DNA of 64,000 bases from Incurvaria masculella. Taxonomy: Eukaryota > Arthropoda > Insecta > Lepidoptera > Incurvariidae. Of the stretch, positions 10,986 through 22,450 are shown piece by piece. The stretch lies in the NCBI GenBank assembly GCA_946894095.1, contig OX335655.1, positions 2,976,001 to 3,040,000 on the forward strand, read 5' to 3'. The position numbers were made by a program, and so were the translations under genes. The notes under the pieces were generated by a model, which worked only from the letters and a program-made list of their open reading frames with translations, was not told where the DNA came from and made no database searches. The number at the start of each line of letters is the position of its first letter. The first letter of the stretch is position 1.

Positions 10986-12732
10986 TATGATTGCAGCATC
11001 TATTTAATTTTAGCCATATATCTCTAGTTCCATACAAATACATTACATAACCCGAAAATTGGGTAAAAAAGGGACGGCCGAAGGGTCGTCCACCGATTAC
11101 AAAAACCTTTCACGTTCAATAACTATTTCAGGTACATAGTGAAAAATGGTTTAGGATCCAAATTGAACTGAATTCTAGCTAAATCTACTAGACCATGCTA
11201 GCTATCGCAACCGAATGGTAGTTCTGATAACAGTTAATTGTATAGTTTAGCATTGTATTGTATTGTTTATTATTCAACATCCATAGACAGTACACTGCAC
11301 TCGGATTTGTCATATTTCAACATTGTCCAGTTCAGCTAAACAAAACACAGCGAAGAAGAACTGGAAAGAAACTCCGCTGTTTTTTTTTCAACGTCCACTT
11401 ACTCTAAATTTACAAAAGTGTTTGTCATTTTTTTTTTACAAAAACATAGCTAAAACACTAAATTAACATTAATTCAAAAAAATTTACAATTCATGTCATA
11501 TGCAACAGTTCATGACAAATATTATTTTATTTGCAAAGTCTATTCCCACCAACTAACATGTTGCCAATTGGAGCAGGCCAATCCCCACAAACAGCACCCG
11601 TTCACGAGCATCACGCCGGGCACAGCCATTACCTCTCTCAACCATATTTTAGGGAAAGAGATAACCCGAACCAAGCGTCACCGTCAGCAAGTATATACAT
11701 GTACATGTACTTCAACTGTACTGTTGGAACTTGATAACATTTAACCAAAATATAGCTAACCTATTTCACGCAGTATATACGTATATTTAACGGTCAAAAA
11801 CTTATTTTAGATTACCCTGCAAGAACTTTGACTAAGTGTGAAATTGTATACAACAAATCATTTTCATTTTTTCAGCAAAGTAACAAATCTCAAAGGAATC
11901 TCTTTTTGATTGATGATTATAGAATACAACCCAACTAGTTCAGTGGCCCCACTGACTAGCACCGTTACCCTATGACTTAAGTGGTCGGATCCGAGCTAGG
12001 CCGAGAGCCAGCCGCGTAATCACGTCACTTCCAACTACAGATTAAGGATCACTTAAATTATGCCCGCGTTAGCAGCGGAGCGGAGTAATTTTCCTATTTT
12101 CATTCTGACCGCCATTATAATCTCTATCTCACAAAGAGCTTTTTAATTAACGCTAAAAGCACGGTTGTAAAGTCTGGATGCAGTCCAATGAGAGCTTAGT
12201 GGAATAAAATGCGCCATTGAAGTTATATGGACGCCATTTAGAGTATTAGAGTATGAAAATGCTTTAAGCGATCCTTGAATGAAAATGAAATAAAAACCAA
12301 ATATCCTAGTGTTTTTATTCTAATAAATCCATAATCTGAAGTATTAAGTGTCTCAACTTAAGGCAGACCCGTACTTCACAATATTACGGTGCCCAAAAAA
12401 TGTGGAAAATTATTGGAATATTATTATTTCAGTTAGCTTTATATTCGGTATATTTGTAATATCAGGCAACGAACATCTGGAAATGCAGGTTTTTTCAAAG
12501 CAAAACTAACCTATGACAGGAGAAATAAAATATTTACACCATTTTTTTAACTCTCTGTACGGGTCGGGATATTTGTTACCTGATATTAGGTAGCAAAACA
12601 TTAGGTAAAATTTAAATTAGTGGACTTCGTTTGCAAGAGTAATTTTCTGATACTTAAGTATCGTAAGAACGAAAATGTTATATTTATGTAAAAGATGGAT
12701 GTTGTACGTTAACTAAGCACGCTTCTAGATTT
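10986..12732. other. No gene recognised; one short duplicated sequence
   Basis: AT-rich sequence with overlapping frames of 83 and 67 codons (11493-11744) that show no motif. ACGTCACTTCCAACTACA at about 12023 repeats a sequence near 10336. The segment 11240-11400 (ending in GGAAAGAAACTCCGCTG) resembles LINE-derived 3' sequence but is too short to assign. Confidence 0.35.
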
Positions 12733-13100
12733 TTAACAGACTTCAAAAAAAAGGAGGAGGTTATCAATTCGTCTGTATGTTTTTTTTTTGTTTTTTTTTG
12801 TTTTATTTTTTATGTTTGTTACCTCATAACTTTTGCCTGGGTGAACCGATTTTGATGATTATTTTTTTAAATGAAAGCTAGTGCTTCCCAAGTGGTCCCA
12901 TTTTAATTTGGTTAAGTTCTGACAATGATATCCATGAGAAAATCATAAAAGTCTTAAATTTGTATTAAGATGTGCGCGACAAATGGACGAATAACTCAAT
13001 ATAACGCCAACCGATTTCGGTGATTCTTTTTTTATTGGAAAGGACGTGTACAAATTAGTAAGTGTACTTCAGATTCACTAAAAATAAACAAATAAAAAAA

Positions 13101-13356
13101 ATAACAAAAAAAATAACCGACTTCAAAGAAAAAAACTAAAAAGTAAAAAATAATTTTCATTTTTGTAGTTACGATTCCTGTTATTGTTTGAGTCGGTGTC
13201 GGTGGTTAGGTTAGGTTAGGTTAGGTTCTCTTGATTGGCGCAGCGCGTGCCCGGCTGACGCCGACTCAAAAAATAACAGAAATCGTAACTACAAAAATGA
13301 AAATTATTTTTTACTTTTTAGTGCTTTTTCTTTGAAGTCGGTTATTTTTTTTGTTA
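13101..13356. repeat. Foldback core with telomere-like centre
   Basis: Arms of about 110 bp (ATAACCGACTTCAAAG ... against ... CTTTGAAGTCGGTTAT) flank a centre that contains GGTTAGGTTAGG units beside a GC-rich GCGCAGCGCGTGCCCGGCTG. The long stem gives it the form of a MITE nested in, or mobilised with, the larger repeat. Confidence 0.65.
13204..13226 (+). repeat. Interstitial TTAGG tract
   Basis: About four and a half units of the insect telomere motif TTAGG. The second copy of the parent repeat has the same tract (62630-62653), so it is carried by the repeat rather than marking an old telomere. Confidence 0.75.
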
Positions 13357-13690
13357 ATTTTTTTTTTGTATCACAAATATCGTACGCTACAAAAATGTAC
13401 CAAAAATATCGTACGCATTGGCGTTTCGCCAGGAACCAAATTTCGATGATAAAACTTACTTTCAATGGGGCCGAGCCGCTCCACACCATGGTGCTTGCAG
13501 TCGATCTAGCTACGGAGACAGTAAAGAGCCTGGGAACGCTATTTATATTAATTTTAATTTTAATTATGGAAGCTCCAACTTAAAATATGGCTTTTTTTTC
13601 TAGCACTTAAAATGGCTTCACAATATTTTTTTAAAGATTCGTAAACATGAACACGCGCTATTGTTTTCATGTATGACACGTGCGCCTTCC
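13357..13690. other. Unrecognised stretch
   Basis: The word AAATATCGTACGC occurs twice (13375 and 13403). Overlapping frames of 83 and 61 codons have no motif. Confidence 0.3.
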
Positions 13691-13699
13691 GTCGCCCGG

Positions 13700-14400
13700 T
13701 GTGACGTCACCGGACACCATTCCCGCCTCGTTCGGGAAGGACAATTTAGGCGCGCGTAATATCATTTCATTCGTAAATTTATCTAAATTTCTTCACGAAA
13801 TAAACTTTATAAATACTGTTTTATTACTTGGTCTTAGAATACATCCGTCAGCACAGTAAATTGTATTATAAAACATACTATAAGCACCAAGGAAGAGGTA
13901 TTACACAAATTCCTACCACCGTAACCAAACTCACGACGTGGATGCCCAATCCGGCTGCTGGCCACTTTCCCTGTATTGTGGCGATGTCGAACTCTCCTCT
14001 GAACGCCGCTGTCAGGTTCAACACTCCAGCTCGCCTCTGTTGCGTCCACTGTCCTCTGTTCACTTTCCACTCGCGTCTTACGGGCGCGCGAACCGATGAG
14101 GATAACGTGACCGCCCCGCGCCGCCACGTGACGGAACCGAGTTCGAGTCGCACGTCCAATGAACGCGCTGGTCGTTTCGATGATCCCGGCGACCTCCGAC
14201 CGAATGATAACGCGCGAGCGCACCGGCAGATCCGCTGCCGATATCCGAGCGCTTGTGCTGCGTGTTCGCAACCGAAAAGAAAAAACGTAACAACACAACA
14301 AAATGGCGCCCGCGCAGAGTGCGGCCCTGTGCTCTCAATACAAGTTGACAGCACTGCAACTTGCCTCCGCTCCGCGCATGCGTGGAGTGTTGCCAGTCAC
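13700..14400 (-). promoter_or_regulatory. CpG-rich region, candidate promoter and leader exon on the minus strand
   Basis: This is one of the two most CpG-dense parts of the window. It contains a palindromic GTGACGTCAC (13701-13710), AAATGGCGCC (14301-14310, YY1-like) and GCGCATGCG (14374-14382, NRF-1-like). On the minus strand a leader-like purine-rich stretch ends at CACGTC|GTGAGT, with the donor GT at 13934-13933. Long frames exist on both strands (215 codons at 13828-14475 plus; 155, 158 and 110 codons minus), but they overlap, lack motifs and are explained by GC-rich composition, which depletes stop codons. A non-coding first exon is the simplest reading. There is no transcript evidence. 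Confidence 0.35.
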
Positions 14401-14449
14401 GAGTCAACATTGCTGGTTCGATATATTCTAAACAGATGTATTGTAAGCA

Positions 14450-15136
14450 AAATCGAGAAGACCCATGGTTTTTAAGTAATTATTTTTACAACTTCCTTTC
14501 GATTCTGATCGATTCTGCATACATATATTCATTTAAAAAAGCGACGTAGGTACTTGTGGTTAATATATTCTATAAAACGCATTAAAATAAACTTGAACAA
14601 ACATGTGGAAAAATCGGTGAACGGACATAAAAAATACATAAAGTCCAACATAGAACCTCCTCCTTTTGTGAAGTCTTTTAAAACACACGACATGAGGCAT
14701 CCGAGAGAATCGAATGTTCTACGAATTTTTTTATTTTTTTTTATTTGTTTTTTGGGCTCTGTCCAGTGTGGACAATTTGCCAGTTTCAAGTTTCACTTCT
14801 TGATTCTTGAATTCTTGAATTGAAGTAATTTATTCTGGTCCTTTCGTAATTATCACAAAACAAACTTTTGGCATTGAAACTTTATTGATTGACGGTTTGA
14901 TGAGATAATGGGTGAAAATAATTGAGTGAATTTAATGAATGCCAAAAAAAATTTTTTTTTTTAATCTCGCAAACACTTTTGCTAAAGATTTAATTATAAA
15001 TCAAGAATAAAAAGTTTAAAAAGAACATAAATGCTACTGAGCAAATAAGAGTAAAATACAAACAAAATTAATAGGTACTTCACTAAACAAAAAAAAAAAC
15101 AATTTAAGAGGAGAACTATTTTACACATAATAGTAA
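14450..15136. other. Unrecognised AT-rich stretch
   Basis: Overlapping frames of 86 and 89 codons on opposite strands (14529-14823) show no motif. Several homopolymer A/T runs are present. Confidence 0.35.
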
Positions 15137-15455
15137 CTACAGTTGAATATCATTACATCTAATAAATTTGGAAATAATATTTACTACTCTGGGTTGATCG
15201 AGGGTTAATAGGGTATTCATGTTGGCAGGAAGAGCAATTTTCGAATCTGTGAGTAGTTTATATAATGGTGGATTATTATTGAGAGAGCAAGAAAAAAATA
15301 TGTGGTCAAGGTTTCCCTCATCTAATCCACATTCACAGAGGGAAGTATCTCCAATGTGGATCTTAGTTAGAAATATTGGGGTACAACAATGCCCCAATCG
15401 CATTCTACATATAACGGAAGTTTCCTTTTTAGACAGTTTTTTATATTTAGAAAAC
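15137..15455 (-). pseudogene. LINE reverse-transcriptase C-terminal remnant
   Basis: On the minus strand an open frame of about 105 codons reads LSKKETSVICRMRLGHCCTP, followed by LCECGLDEGNLDHIFFSC. A basic R-x-G-H block followed by C-x-C ... H ... C (cysteine/histidine knuckle) is the usual end of non-LTR retrotransposon ORF2 proteins, where it lies after the reverse transcriptase or RNase H region. The upstream polymerase domain is missing because the frame stops at a TAG around 15458. The clade (I, Jockey or R1-like) cannot be resolved from this piece. Confidence 0.65.
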
Positions 15456-15518
15456 TACGGTTTTGTCGGAAGTTCTACGAATTGTTTGATGTCATCGTCC
15501 ACATGTATGTGTGGCGAC

Positions 15519-15652
15519 CAGGAGCCCTACTACGAACGTTATCGAGTCAGTGCTATCGAGATAACCGTTTCGATACCAACTATCAACATGTTTGACAAGC
15601 GATATCACCTTCTCGATAGCGCTTGCTCGATAGCATTTGTAGTAAGGGGCCA
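15519..15652. repeat. MITE-like inverted repeat
   Basis: AGCCCTACTACGAACGTTAT on the left pairs with ATAGCATTTGTAGTAAGGGG on the right. The interior repeats TCGATA words. There is no coding capacity. Confidence 0.55.
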
Positions 15653-15655
15653 GGC

Positions 15656-16006
15656 GATCCATCAGGTGTCCATTTCAAAATACGACTCGTCGACCTGCCT
15701 AAAATAGTTTCAGCTAGGTTTTTTTCTCGAAATATTACCACCATTCTTGCGTCAAATGTACATAAGCTGGAAGTAAAAGAAAATGGTGCACTAGACCAGG
15801 CATCAATCCATCGCTTCCCGGAGTAGATGCCCACGAATGCCGGCCTACGCAATAAAAGTTTTTTTTTCCTAATATCTCAAAACGGACTTTCTAAAGGAAG
15901 GGTCAAAACCAAGGTCAAAACAGCTGCAACGTTGCGACACCTGCCCATTTATAGTTTACGACTTTTGTAACCAACTTTACGATCGTTCCAAACCAGTAGT
16001 TACCTC
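15656..16006. other. Unrecognised stretch
   Basis: Frames on both strands (67-89 codons) overlap and lack motifs. No shared repeat was detected before the TTAA MITE that begins at 16011. Confidence 0.3.
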
Positions 16007-16010
16007 TTAA

Positions 16011-16562
16011 GGTGGCCCATCCCGCTCATCTCCTCATACAAATGGGGAAAGAAGATCACGCCCATATTTCTTGTCAGAGATCCAAAATTTTATAGATAGA
16101 GATACAAAATATCTTTATTTGATCGACCTAGATGTCTGATGACCATTGGCATTGTAAAATTGTCTTTGGTTTCTAAGTTATAAGGTCCAAAAGTTCGAAT
16201 TTTTCGCGCGTTTTATACAATAACTTTGGAGGTGGATTACGCAATGATAAAGTAAGAACATCTTAAAATGATTAGTCATCAGACATAGCTTATTTAATCA
16301 AGATTTATAATCTATTTGGTTTTTGTTAGATTTTTGACTACAGCGGCCGTGGTTTACTTTTAGCTATAAGTCGTTTTGAAATTAACACTTTCGTAAATCT
16401 TACCAAATCATACACTATGCACATTGTCTTTTTTGTGGACATGTTGCATCTTCCTCGTCACGGAGCCTGTCTTATTCTTTGAAACAGAGAAGGTCCCAGA
16501 GCGCAACCGCACGGTTTGGTACCGTGCCCGCGAATGAGTTAGGCCCGCCGGGTTGAGCCACC
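16011..16562 (+). mobile_element. TTAA-flanked MITE family P1, full copy
   Basis: It begins GGTGGCCCATCCCGC and ends GGGTTGAGCCACC, and TTAA lies directly outside both ends (16007-16010 and 16563-16566). The interior includes AGATGTCTGATGACCATT and CCGTGCCCGCGAATGAGTTA. At 552 bp with no ORF, it is a non-autonomous DNA element. TTAA duplication is the hallmark of piggyBac-type transposases, so that superfamily is inferred. Confidence 0.8.
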
Positions 16563-16795
16563 TTAATTTAAATTAGTAACGTATTATTGCCAGATGCTTT
16601 CCGAAATATGTTGGGTTCCTTATAATAATAATAATACTATTTTTTTGTTTTTTCATGACGAAATATTTCATTGCTGGGTTCATTGATGAGCCTCGAGCAA
16701 GTTTTGACAAAAATCAAACAAAACGATTTTAAGAAAATGCTGTTAATAATTTGATCACTGCTTCTCGGAGATTGTTTTGCATACTGCAGGCCTTT

Positions 16796-17064
16796 TATCA
16801 TGTAACTAGACATGCATGGCTAATACCACACCTACTGTGATACTAGCCCGACATACCACGTGGGAACAAGGTGCCACGCCAGGACCATCCCTAAATGTAT
16901 AGCTAAATTAAACAGGATAGAACATACGAACGCATTTTCAACCAACAATTTTACGTGAAATCCGAACCACGGCCAGTCGGTCGCACGGCCACCCATCCGA
17001 CCGCTCCCGTCGATGATTAACCTCGAAGATCGAACGCCGAGGCGTGGCGCCATTGGGATGCTGG
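16796..17064 (-). mobile_element. SINE with 5S-like head, eroded
   Basis: The minus-strand order is an A-box-like segment near 17055, a 5S-like block ending CGGATGGGTGGCC, GGCCGTGGTTCGGATTTCAC, then the body and 3' end TTAGCCATGCATGTC. The central body is largely deleted. Confidence 0.6.
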
Positions 17065-17805
17065 ATCAAATACATCTACAGTTTCCAGCCATGCCAATGA
17101 CATTAGTTCGATAGAAACGTCGGAATGCGAGAGAGCCAGCGCTTGACGGATGACTTGGAAGCGAAAGAGCGCGTCATATTGGCGACTTGTGTGCGTTCAC
17201 TATTGTATAGGAGCGTCGGCGATTTCGGCCATGTCATTGTAAGTAGAAATCTCGAGAGTGTTAGCATTGTGTGTGATATGTGGCCCCCAATCACGCCAAC
17301 GTAAATTCGATTTCATTAGATTTTAATAAATGAATTAAGAAGTCACTAAATATATTAGATTCATTAAATAAGTTAATTGGATTTTATTAGAATTACGTAA
17401 ATAAATTAGTAAAGTATTTTTCATATTATTGCAATGCAAAGGTTTCTCCGTCTATTTTTGGTTTAATACCGATATTTTCTTTAAATCATTGTAAGACAGA
17501 ATTTAAAAATGTATGGTTAGGACATTCATATGAGGGAATCAAACCAGCGACCTTAGGATTACGTGTCAGCATTTAAACAGTAAAAAGTAAGTAGAAAAAA
17601 GTCCACTTTTACTAATGGAAAACTCTACGAATACTCTACGTACGAATACCCCGAACTCAACGCATATTCACATGTACACGTTAGAACAGTCACGCTTGGG
17701 TGACATTTTTCCCGACTCGGCTTTCGTTAGTAAAATACAATTCAAATATATGAATATAATGTAACACAATTCTCCTCTACAAGTCATTGATAACGACAAG
17801 ACGAG
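17065..17805. other. Unrecognised stretch
   Basis: Short frames only (63 codons at 17103-17294). No repeat shared with the rest of the window was seen until the array at 17806. Confidence 0.3.
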
Positions 17806-18345
17806 CGCAGATAAATACTCGTAACAAAAACGAAGACTAACGAAAAGTACTACTTCGTGACGTCATTTCGACACACTTTGTATGGACGAAATGTCAAAGT
17901 AGTGAAAATGTACGTCACAAAGTAGTACTTTTCGTTAGTCGGAGGCTGAGATAAATAGTCGTAGCAGAAACTAATTCTGAGATAAATAGTCGTAACAAAA
18001 ACGAAGGCTAACGAAAAGTACTACTTCGTGACGTCATTTCGACACACTTTGTATGGACGAAATGTCAAAGTAGTGAAAATGTACGTCACAAAGTAGTACT
18101 TTTCGTTAGTCGTGGGCTGAGATAAATAGTCGTAGTAGAAACTAATTCTGAGATAAATAGTCGTAACAAAAACGAAGACTAACGAAAAGTACTACTTCGT
18201 GACGTCATTTCGACACACTTTGTATGGACGAAATGTCAAAGTAGTGAAAATGTACGTCACAAAGTAGTACTTTTCTTTAGTCGTAGGCTGAGATAAATAG
18301 TCGTAGCAGAAACTAATTCTGAGATAAATAGTCGTAACAAAAACT
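17806..18345 (+). repeat. Tandem array of a palindromic MITE, 171-bp period
   Basis: Three nearly identical units start at equivalent positions 17831, 18002 and 18173, so the period is exactly 171 bp. Each holds GATAAATAGTCGTAACAAAA, ACTAACGAAAAGTACTAC, TGACGTCATTTCGACACA, GTATGGACGAAATGTCAAAG and the inverse GTAGTACTTTTCGTTAGTCG. The single-copy form of this element is at 41369-41536. Near identity between units points to recent unequal exchange or replication slippage. Confidence 0.85.
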
Positions 18346-18446
18346 AAAACTAACACTTTTATTTCTAAACTGTTTCTAACTAAACTGTCACTTTGCATTG
18401 CTTTGCGATTTCGTCCATACAAAATTTGTCCAAGTGACGTCACATT
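18346..18446. repeat. Partial end of the palindromic MITE array
   Basis: After a fourth truncated GTCGTAACAAAAACT the sequence jumps to the inverse half: GCGATTTCGTCCATACAAAA, TTTGTCCAAGTGACGTCACA. A SINE poly-A tail (minus strand) abuts it. Confidence 0.55.
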
Positions 18447-18840
18447 TTGTTTTTTTTTTCAATGCGACCTGACATGAATGGCTAATACCACACAAGTACC
18501 GTTATGATATTAGCCCAATACACCACATTCCCGAAGGAATTAGTTGACCTGCCCTTTGTGAGCACGGCTACATTGGACTGGATGGAAAACACGAAAAAAT
18601 TTTCATTGCCGCTTCGACCAACTTTTCATCCAACGCGATGGTACCAACCCGGGCGGGCTTAAACCCTACCACCTAGTAAGGGAAGGGGACCAACAGTTTT
18701 ACATGGGTTCCGAATCATGGACGACGAAAATGCACTTATCCAACTCAGAATGAGAAAGAAAGTGATGCATGCGAGGATTTGAACCCAGACCTCTGGTGTG
18801 CTAGACAAGACCCCGCGCCACTTGGCTACAAGCCGCTCAA
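18447..18840 (-). mobile_element. SINE, tRNA-headed, full length
   Basis: On the minus strand it starts TTGAGCGGCTTGTAGCCAAG, with A box TAGCCAAGTGG, then B box GGGTTCAAATCC (18772-18787). The shared body (TTAAGCCCGCCCGGGTTGG, GGTCGAAGCGGCAATG) follows, then the end ATTAGCCATTCATGTCAGG and an A-rich tail (18447-18460). The head is a clear RNA polymerase III tRNA-type promoter. Confidence 0.8.
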
Positions 18841-18960
18841 CTTTCCTGGCTTCATTGCCCCTTCGACCATCTTTCATACGATGCTGCGGTACCAACTCAG
18901 GCAGGAAAGTACCACTTCGGAAGTAAACAGCTTTACGTGAATTGCGATATGCACGGGTAA
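18841..18960 (-). mobile_element. SINE body fragment
   Basis: TTCATTGCCCCTTCGACCAT and GTACCAACTCAGGCAGG are diverged versions of the shared SINE body, abutting the intact copy at 18447-18840. The head is missing. Confidence 0.5.
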
Positions 18961-18984
18961 ATAAGATCACTAAAATTTGTCTCA

Positions 18985-19150
18985 GATATTTAAACACATT
19001 ACATACCTTCACGCCGCTTTCCCAGAGGAGTAGGCATATATCATAGAGCGCCATGCGGTACGATCACAGCACACTTCTTTCGCTTCATCTATAGGCATTC
19101 ATCTTTTCATACATGCTCTACGATTACGGGTGCTGTGTATCTGACCTTAA
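18985..19150 (+). repeat. Dispersed repeat Z, copy 2
   Basis: CATACCTTCACGCCGCTTTC, GGAGTAGGCATATATCATAG, GAGCGCCATGCGGTACGATC and CTCTACGATTACGGGTGCTG match copy 3 at 24690-24835 in order. Confidence 0.65.
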
Positions 19151-22100
19151 CGAAGTATTTTGTACCAATTTCGACACACTTCCGCTCACTTATGCATTTG
19201 TTTCGTCATCATTTCGTCACCCATTTGTTCCATATGTCCAAACCATCTATCCGAAACATTTGAATTCAATTTAGATAATTAACCACAAAGCTACTATTAA
19301 GATTGGCGAACCTCCCAGGACAACTGCAACATTGAATCGCATAATGATACATAAATTTGTCACCACTCCGGGTACGAGGCTCATTTGAATATAATAGCGA
19401 CGCGAGCTCAATAAACAGCGAAGAAACAGTATAAGGAAAACGTTCCCTAAATGTTTCTATAGGCGATGGTTTCCCGATTTATGGGCGCATCTTTATCCTA
19501 TGGCTGACAACCTATGTATCTTGAGAGTCTAATGAATCTCATGCATAACAAACAATTGATCCTTTTTTTATTTATACACTTAACTAAACGTGGATAGATA
19601 ATATCGATACACCCGGGCGGGCCATTATTTTATATGAAATCCGATCCTTGGAACATCACGCATTCCTGACGAAATGCACATTGTGAATTCATGTGATAAT
19701 TCCCCCTCAAAGTCAAAGAATAGTCACAAACTAACATTTAATTTAAGAACGAATTTTAAGGTGCATTGACTATAGATTCGATATAATTGGCTCTCGTAGA
19801 TAATATGAAAGACAATCAATTAAAACAAACCAAATAAGAAAGACCGTTGAAGCGTTGCGTGCTGTTCGAGCTGTCACGTCTGTATCCACGGCAACACGAT
19901 TATACCCCGGTTTTTAGCATCGCAGACCCAAACGGAATCCAAGGTACAGCACTAAGCCACGGTAATAATCAGTGAATTCACTACGCGCTCTATCATATAT
20001 TGAAGACGTGTTTAAATCATTTAATGCACAAACATATAGAGGTCGAGGATGTTTCATGAATTAACTGGAAATGTACTTACAAATACATTGAAAATACTAG
20101 TTCATAAGTTTATTTGTCATTTTATTACAATAATGTAAGTGGTTTAACTGTTGCATGCCTACACTGTGTCAAGAATCATAAAATTCCTAAAAGCTTTCTA
20201 GAATCGTCATTAGAGACGTCACATTCAAATGTTATATGGAAATGAAAGATAAAAATATTATTCCGTCCGTGAATTTAACCATATTGAACCAAAGCTAATT
20301 GTTTTAGGGTCGTTTTTACAACATATAACAGGTTCGAATTCCTTAAATTCCGTCCGGGTCTTCCCCTTTTAAGACCGTGTTATACTCTGCAATCGTTGCA
20401 GCAGCGCGTCACGACTAAGCCCCTGTATCAGGAGCATGAACATCGATGCACCGAAACGAATGACTGTTGTTGCAGGCTCGTTTACACTGGGCCAGCAGAG
20501 TCGGTCAGTAGGTGAGTATTTAGTTACTGTCTTTTTTGAACGGTTCGTTCGAACATAGATGATGATGATTACCACGTTTACATCTATCATCTATATACAG
20601 TAAATAAGGCGTGCCACGTCAATAAAACTCCTGCAAGACCGTGCAGATTGCCCGTTTGTTGGAGTGATTTTCTCTTATGTATAGTATAATATTAAAGTAT
20701 AATATATTAAAACGGATCAATCTTTCTCAATATAAAATATGATAATAATAATAATTTTTGTTCGTACATGCCCATGGACAAAATTATAATAATGTTCAAA
20801 ATAACATCGAGATCTTAAAATTAAATACTAATTTTAATCACAGCTTTTAATGATGGCATCGTTGCACTTACCGACGCGTTCTGTAATTATAAACCCTGTT
20901 TTCAGCAAATAATAATATAATATAAAGAAAATATATTTAAAAATACATATAAAGACAATACAGCATTTGTAGAAAGACATGCTTTGTCGTATATTAAACA
21001 GATTATTTTTATTTAAACGATTCAAATGAAAGCGAAAAATTTTAACGAAATAAACGAGCTCCCCTATGTAATAAATACTGTACTTTTTTTCACTTCTTCC
21101 ATGTTTTCTATTATAAAGTTCAGATCCCCGACCCGAGTATGATCTTAATAGGCTGTTAATGTTTTTGACATGCTATTTACCAGCAGCGGGAGCACAAATG
21201 AAAGTGGACACTTGTCGAGCTAGAGGGATAAGAAATTTTGTCGAGGATTTTTATCAAGTGTGATATCACAAATGGGGAGCTCGATTAATTTATCGAGATC
21301 GAGAGTTAACTCGATAGAGAGTGGCAACACCCACTGTTTTGTCCACTTTAAACCTCCCGAACCCTGGCTGTGTTCGCGCAGACTGCTCCATGATATTCAG
21401 TGCAAGAAGCAAGAAATAGCGTTTTACAGAATAGCGGCGAACAAAATGGCATTTCCTACAAATCGCCTACACCTTAGTTATTTCGAATTGAATTTCGTAT
21501 AGATGCACAATTAAGTACGTTTTTAATGAATTTAGATAAAAATTGCTTGGTTTAGGGCATTTGCCTTGTTAGATTAGAAGGATTGTAGTTTATCTAATAT
21601 CAATGTGACGTTAATCTCTGCATTTTTTTCGTTTTCCCGTTCAGCTGGAGCGTTGCTCTAAGCCGTCCCGCCTGATTACTTCATATAACGGAAAGTAAAG
21701 GATGGAATGGAAACGTATTTGCCCAAACAAATCCATCCATCTTTCGCTTTTATTACCGCTTTTCCCATGTCTTTGAATCATGAAAACGTTAAGAAACGCC
21801 TGTGCCATCGCCACTACATACTCACATATTCGTAACACGAACAAACACCTGCTTCTAGGATCTAACACACCCTCCCGGTGGTGGTGACAAAATTATCCTC
21901 AACAAACGTCAAATTAGTAGGATTAAATGTATTTGTATAGTGTTTATGTGTATAGTGTGTGCTTCCACAAATGGACAAAATTTATTCTTTGTCGAGATTT
22001 GTCTATGGTGTGGGTTTATTTTGACAACCTCACTCGACATAACATTGTTTATGCTATCAGTTGGCGACAAGTGTCCCGCACACAAGATAAATACTATGTA

Positions 22101-22337
22101 CGTAAGTTTGTCGGCCAGATCAAATTATTTGTGCTCCCGCTGCTGGACTTATGTCTTAAATCACATTACGTTACAAAAACTGAAAGAGAAAGTGACATTT
22201 TGAAAGGTACGTTTCGAGTACACACTTTGCGGCTTCACTCCGACACTGACAATGGAGGTTCCGAGAAGCAAGTGCAAAACCACAAACTCACTTCTCGACT
22301 GATGGAGGAAATTTGCACTTAACAAAGTCACAATCTA
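19151..22337. other. 3.2-kb stretch without a recognisable gene
   Basis: Low-complexity AT-rich DNA with short frames. 19605-19690 holds an eroded SINE scrap (CACCCGGGCGGGCC ... TCCGATCCTTGG). A donor-like TAG|GTGAGT occurs at 20511-20519 after a moderately GC-rich stretch, but no supporting frame or acceptor is convincing. The frame at 21927-22322 (131 codons) overlaps another at 21940 and has no motif. Confidence 0.35.
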
Positions 22338-22450
22338 TTGCAGTAAGGATCAGCCTGGTTTTCACGAAGTGCTGATTTATTTAAATCGACACTTAAAGGG
22401 CCTTTATTAATAAAGTGCTGATTATCTTGTACTGGTATTGATTGCGAGAT
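22338..22450. repeat. Host repeat with an unoccupied TTAA site
   Basis: CCTGGTTTTCACGAAGTGCT, TCGACACTTAAAGGGCCTTT and ATTATCTTGTACTGGTATTG recur around the MITE at 36170-36537. Here the central TTAA (22393-22396) is single, while there it is duplicated around the insertion. It is therefore a paralogous empty site. Confidence 0.8.

Larger units (their letters stand above)
12733..13356 (+). repeat. CCGACTTCAAA dispersed repeat, copy 1
   Basis: It runs from GACTTCAAAAAAAAGGAGGA through TTTTGCCTGGGTGAACCGAT and CCAACCGATTTCGGTGATTC into a foldback core. The same about 620-bp order occurs in reverse complement at 62498-63120. The blocks are typical of repeats widespread in moths and butterflies. 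No coding capacity. Confidence 0.7.

Noticed and set aside
13204..13226. Chromosome-fusion or telomere relic
   Set aside because: The same tract occurs in the same place of a second copy of the repeat, so it is carried by the repeat.
13828..14475. 215-codon plus-strand ORF as a host gene
   Set aside because: It overlaps three long minus-strand frames in a CpG-rich block where stops are rare by composition. It has no domain, no low-complexity bias typical of a real protein, and crosses candidate promoter motifs.
17806..18345. CRISPR-like array
   Set aside because: The units are contiguous 171-bp palindromic MITE copies without unique spacers, in eukaryotic DNA.
20511..20519. Splice donor TAG|GTGAGT as evidence of an exon at 20.4 kb
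   Set aside because: The upstream acceptor candidates are weak and no frame or compositional shift supports an exon.
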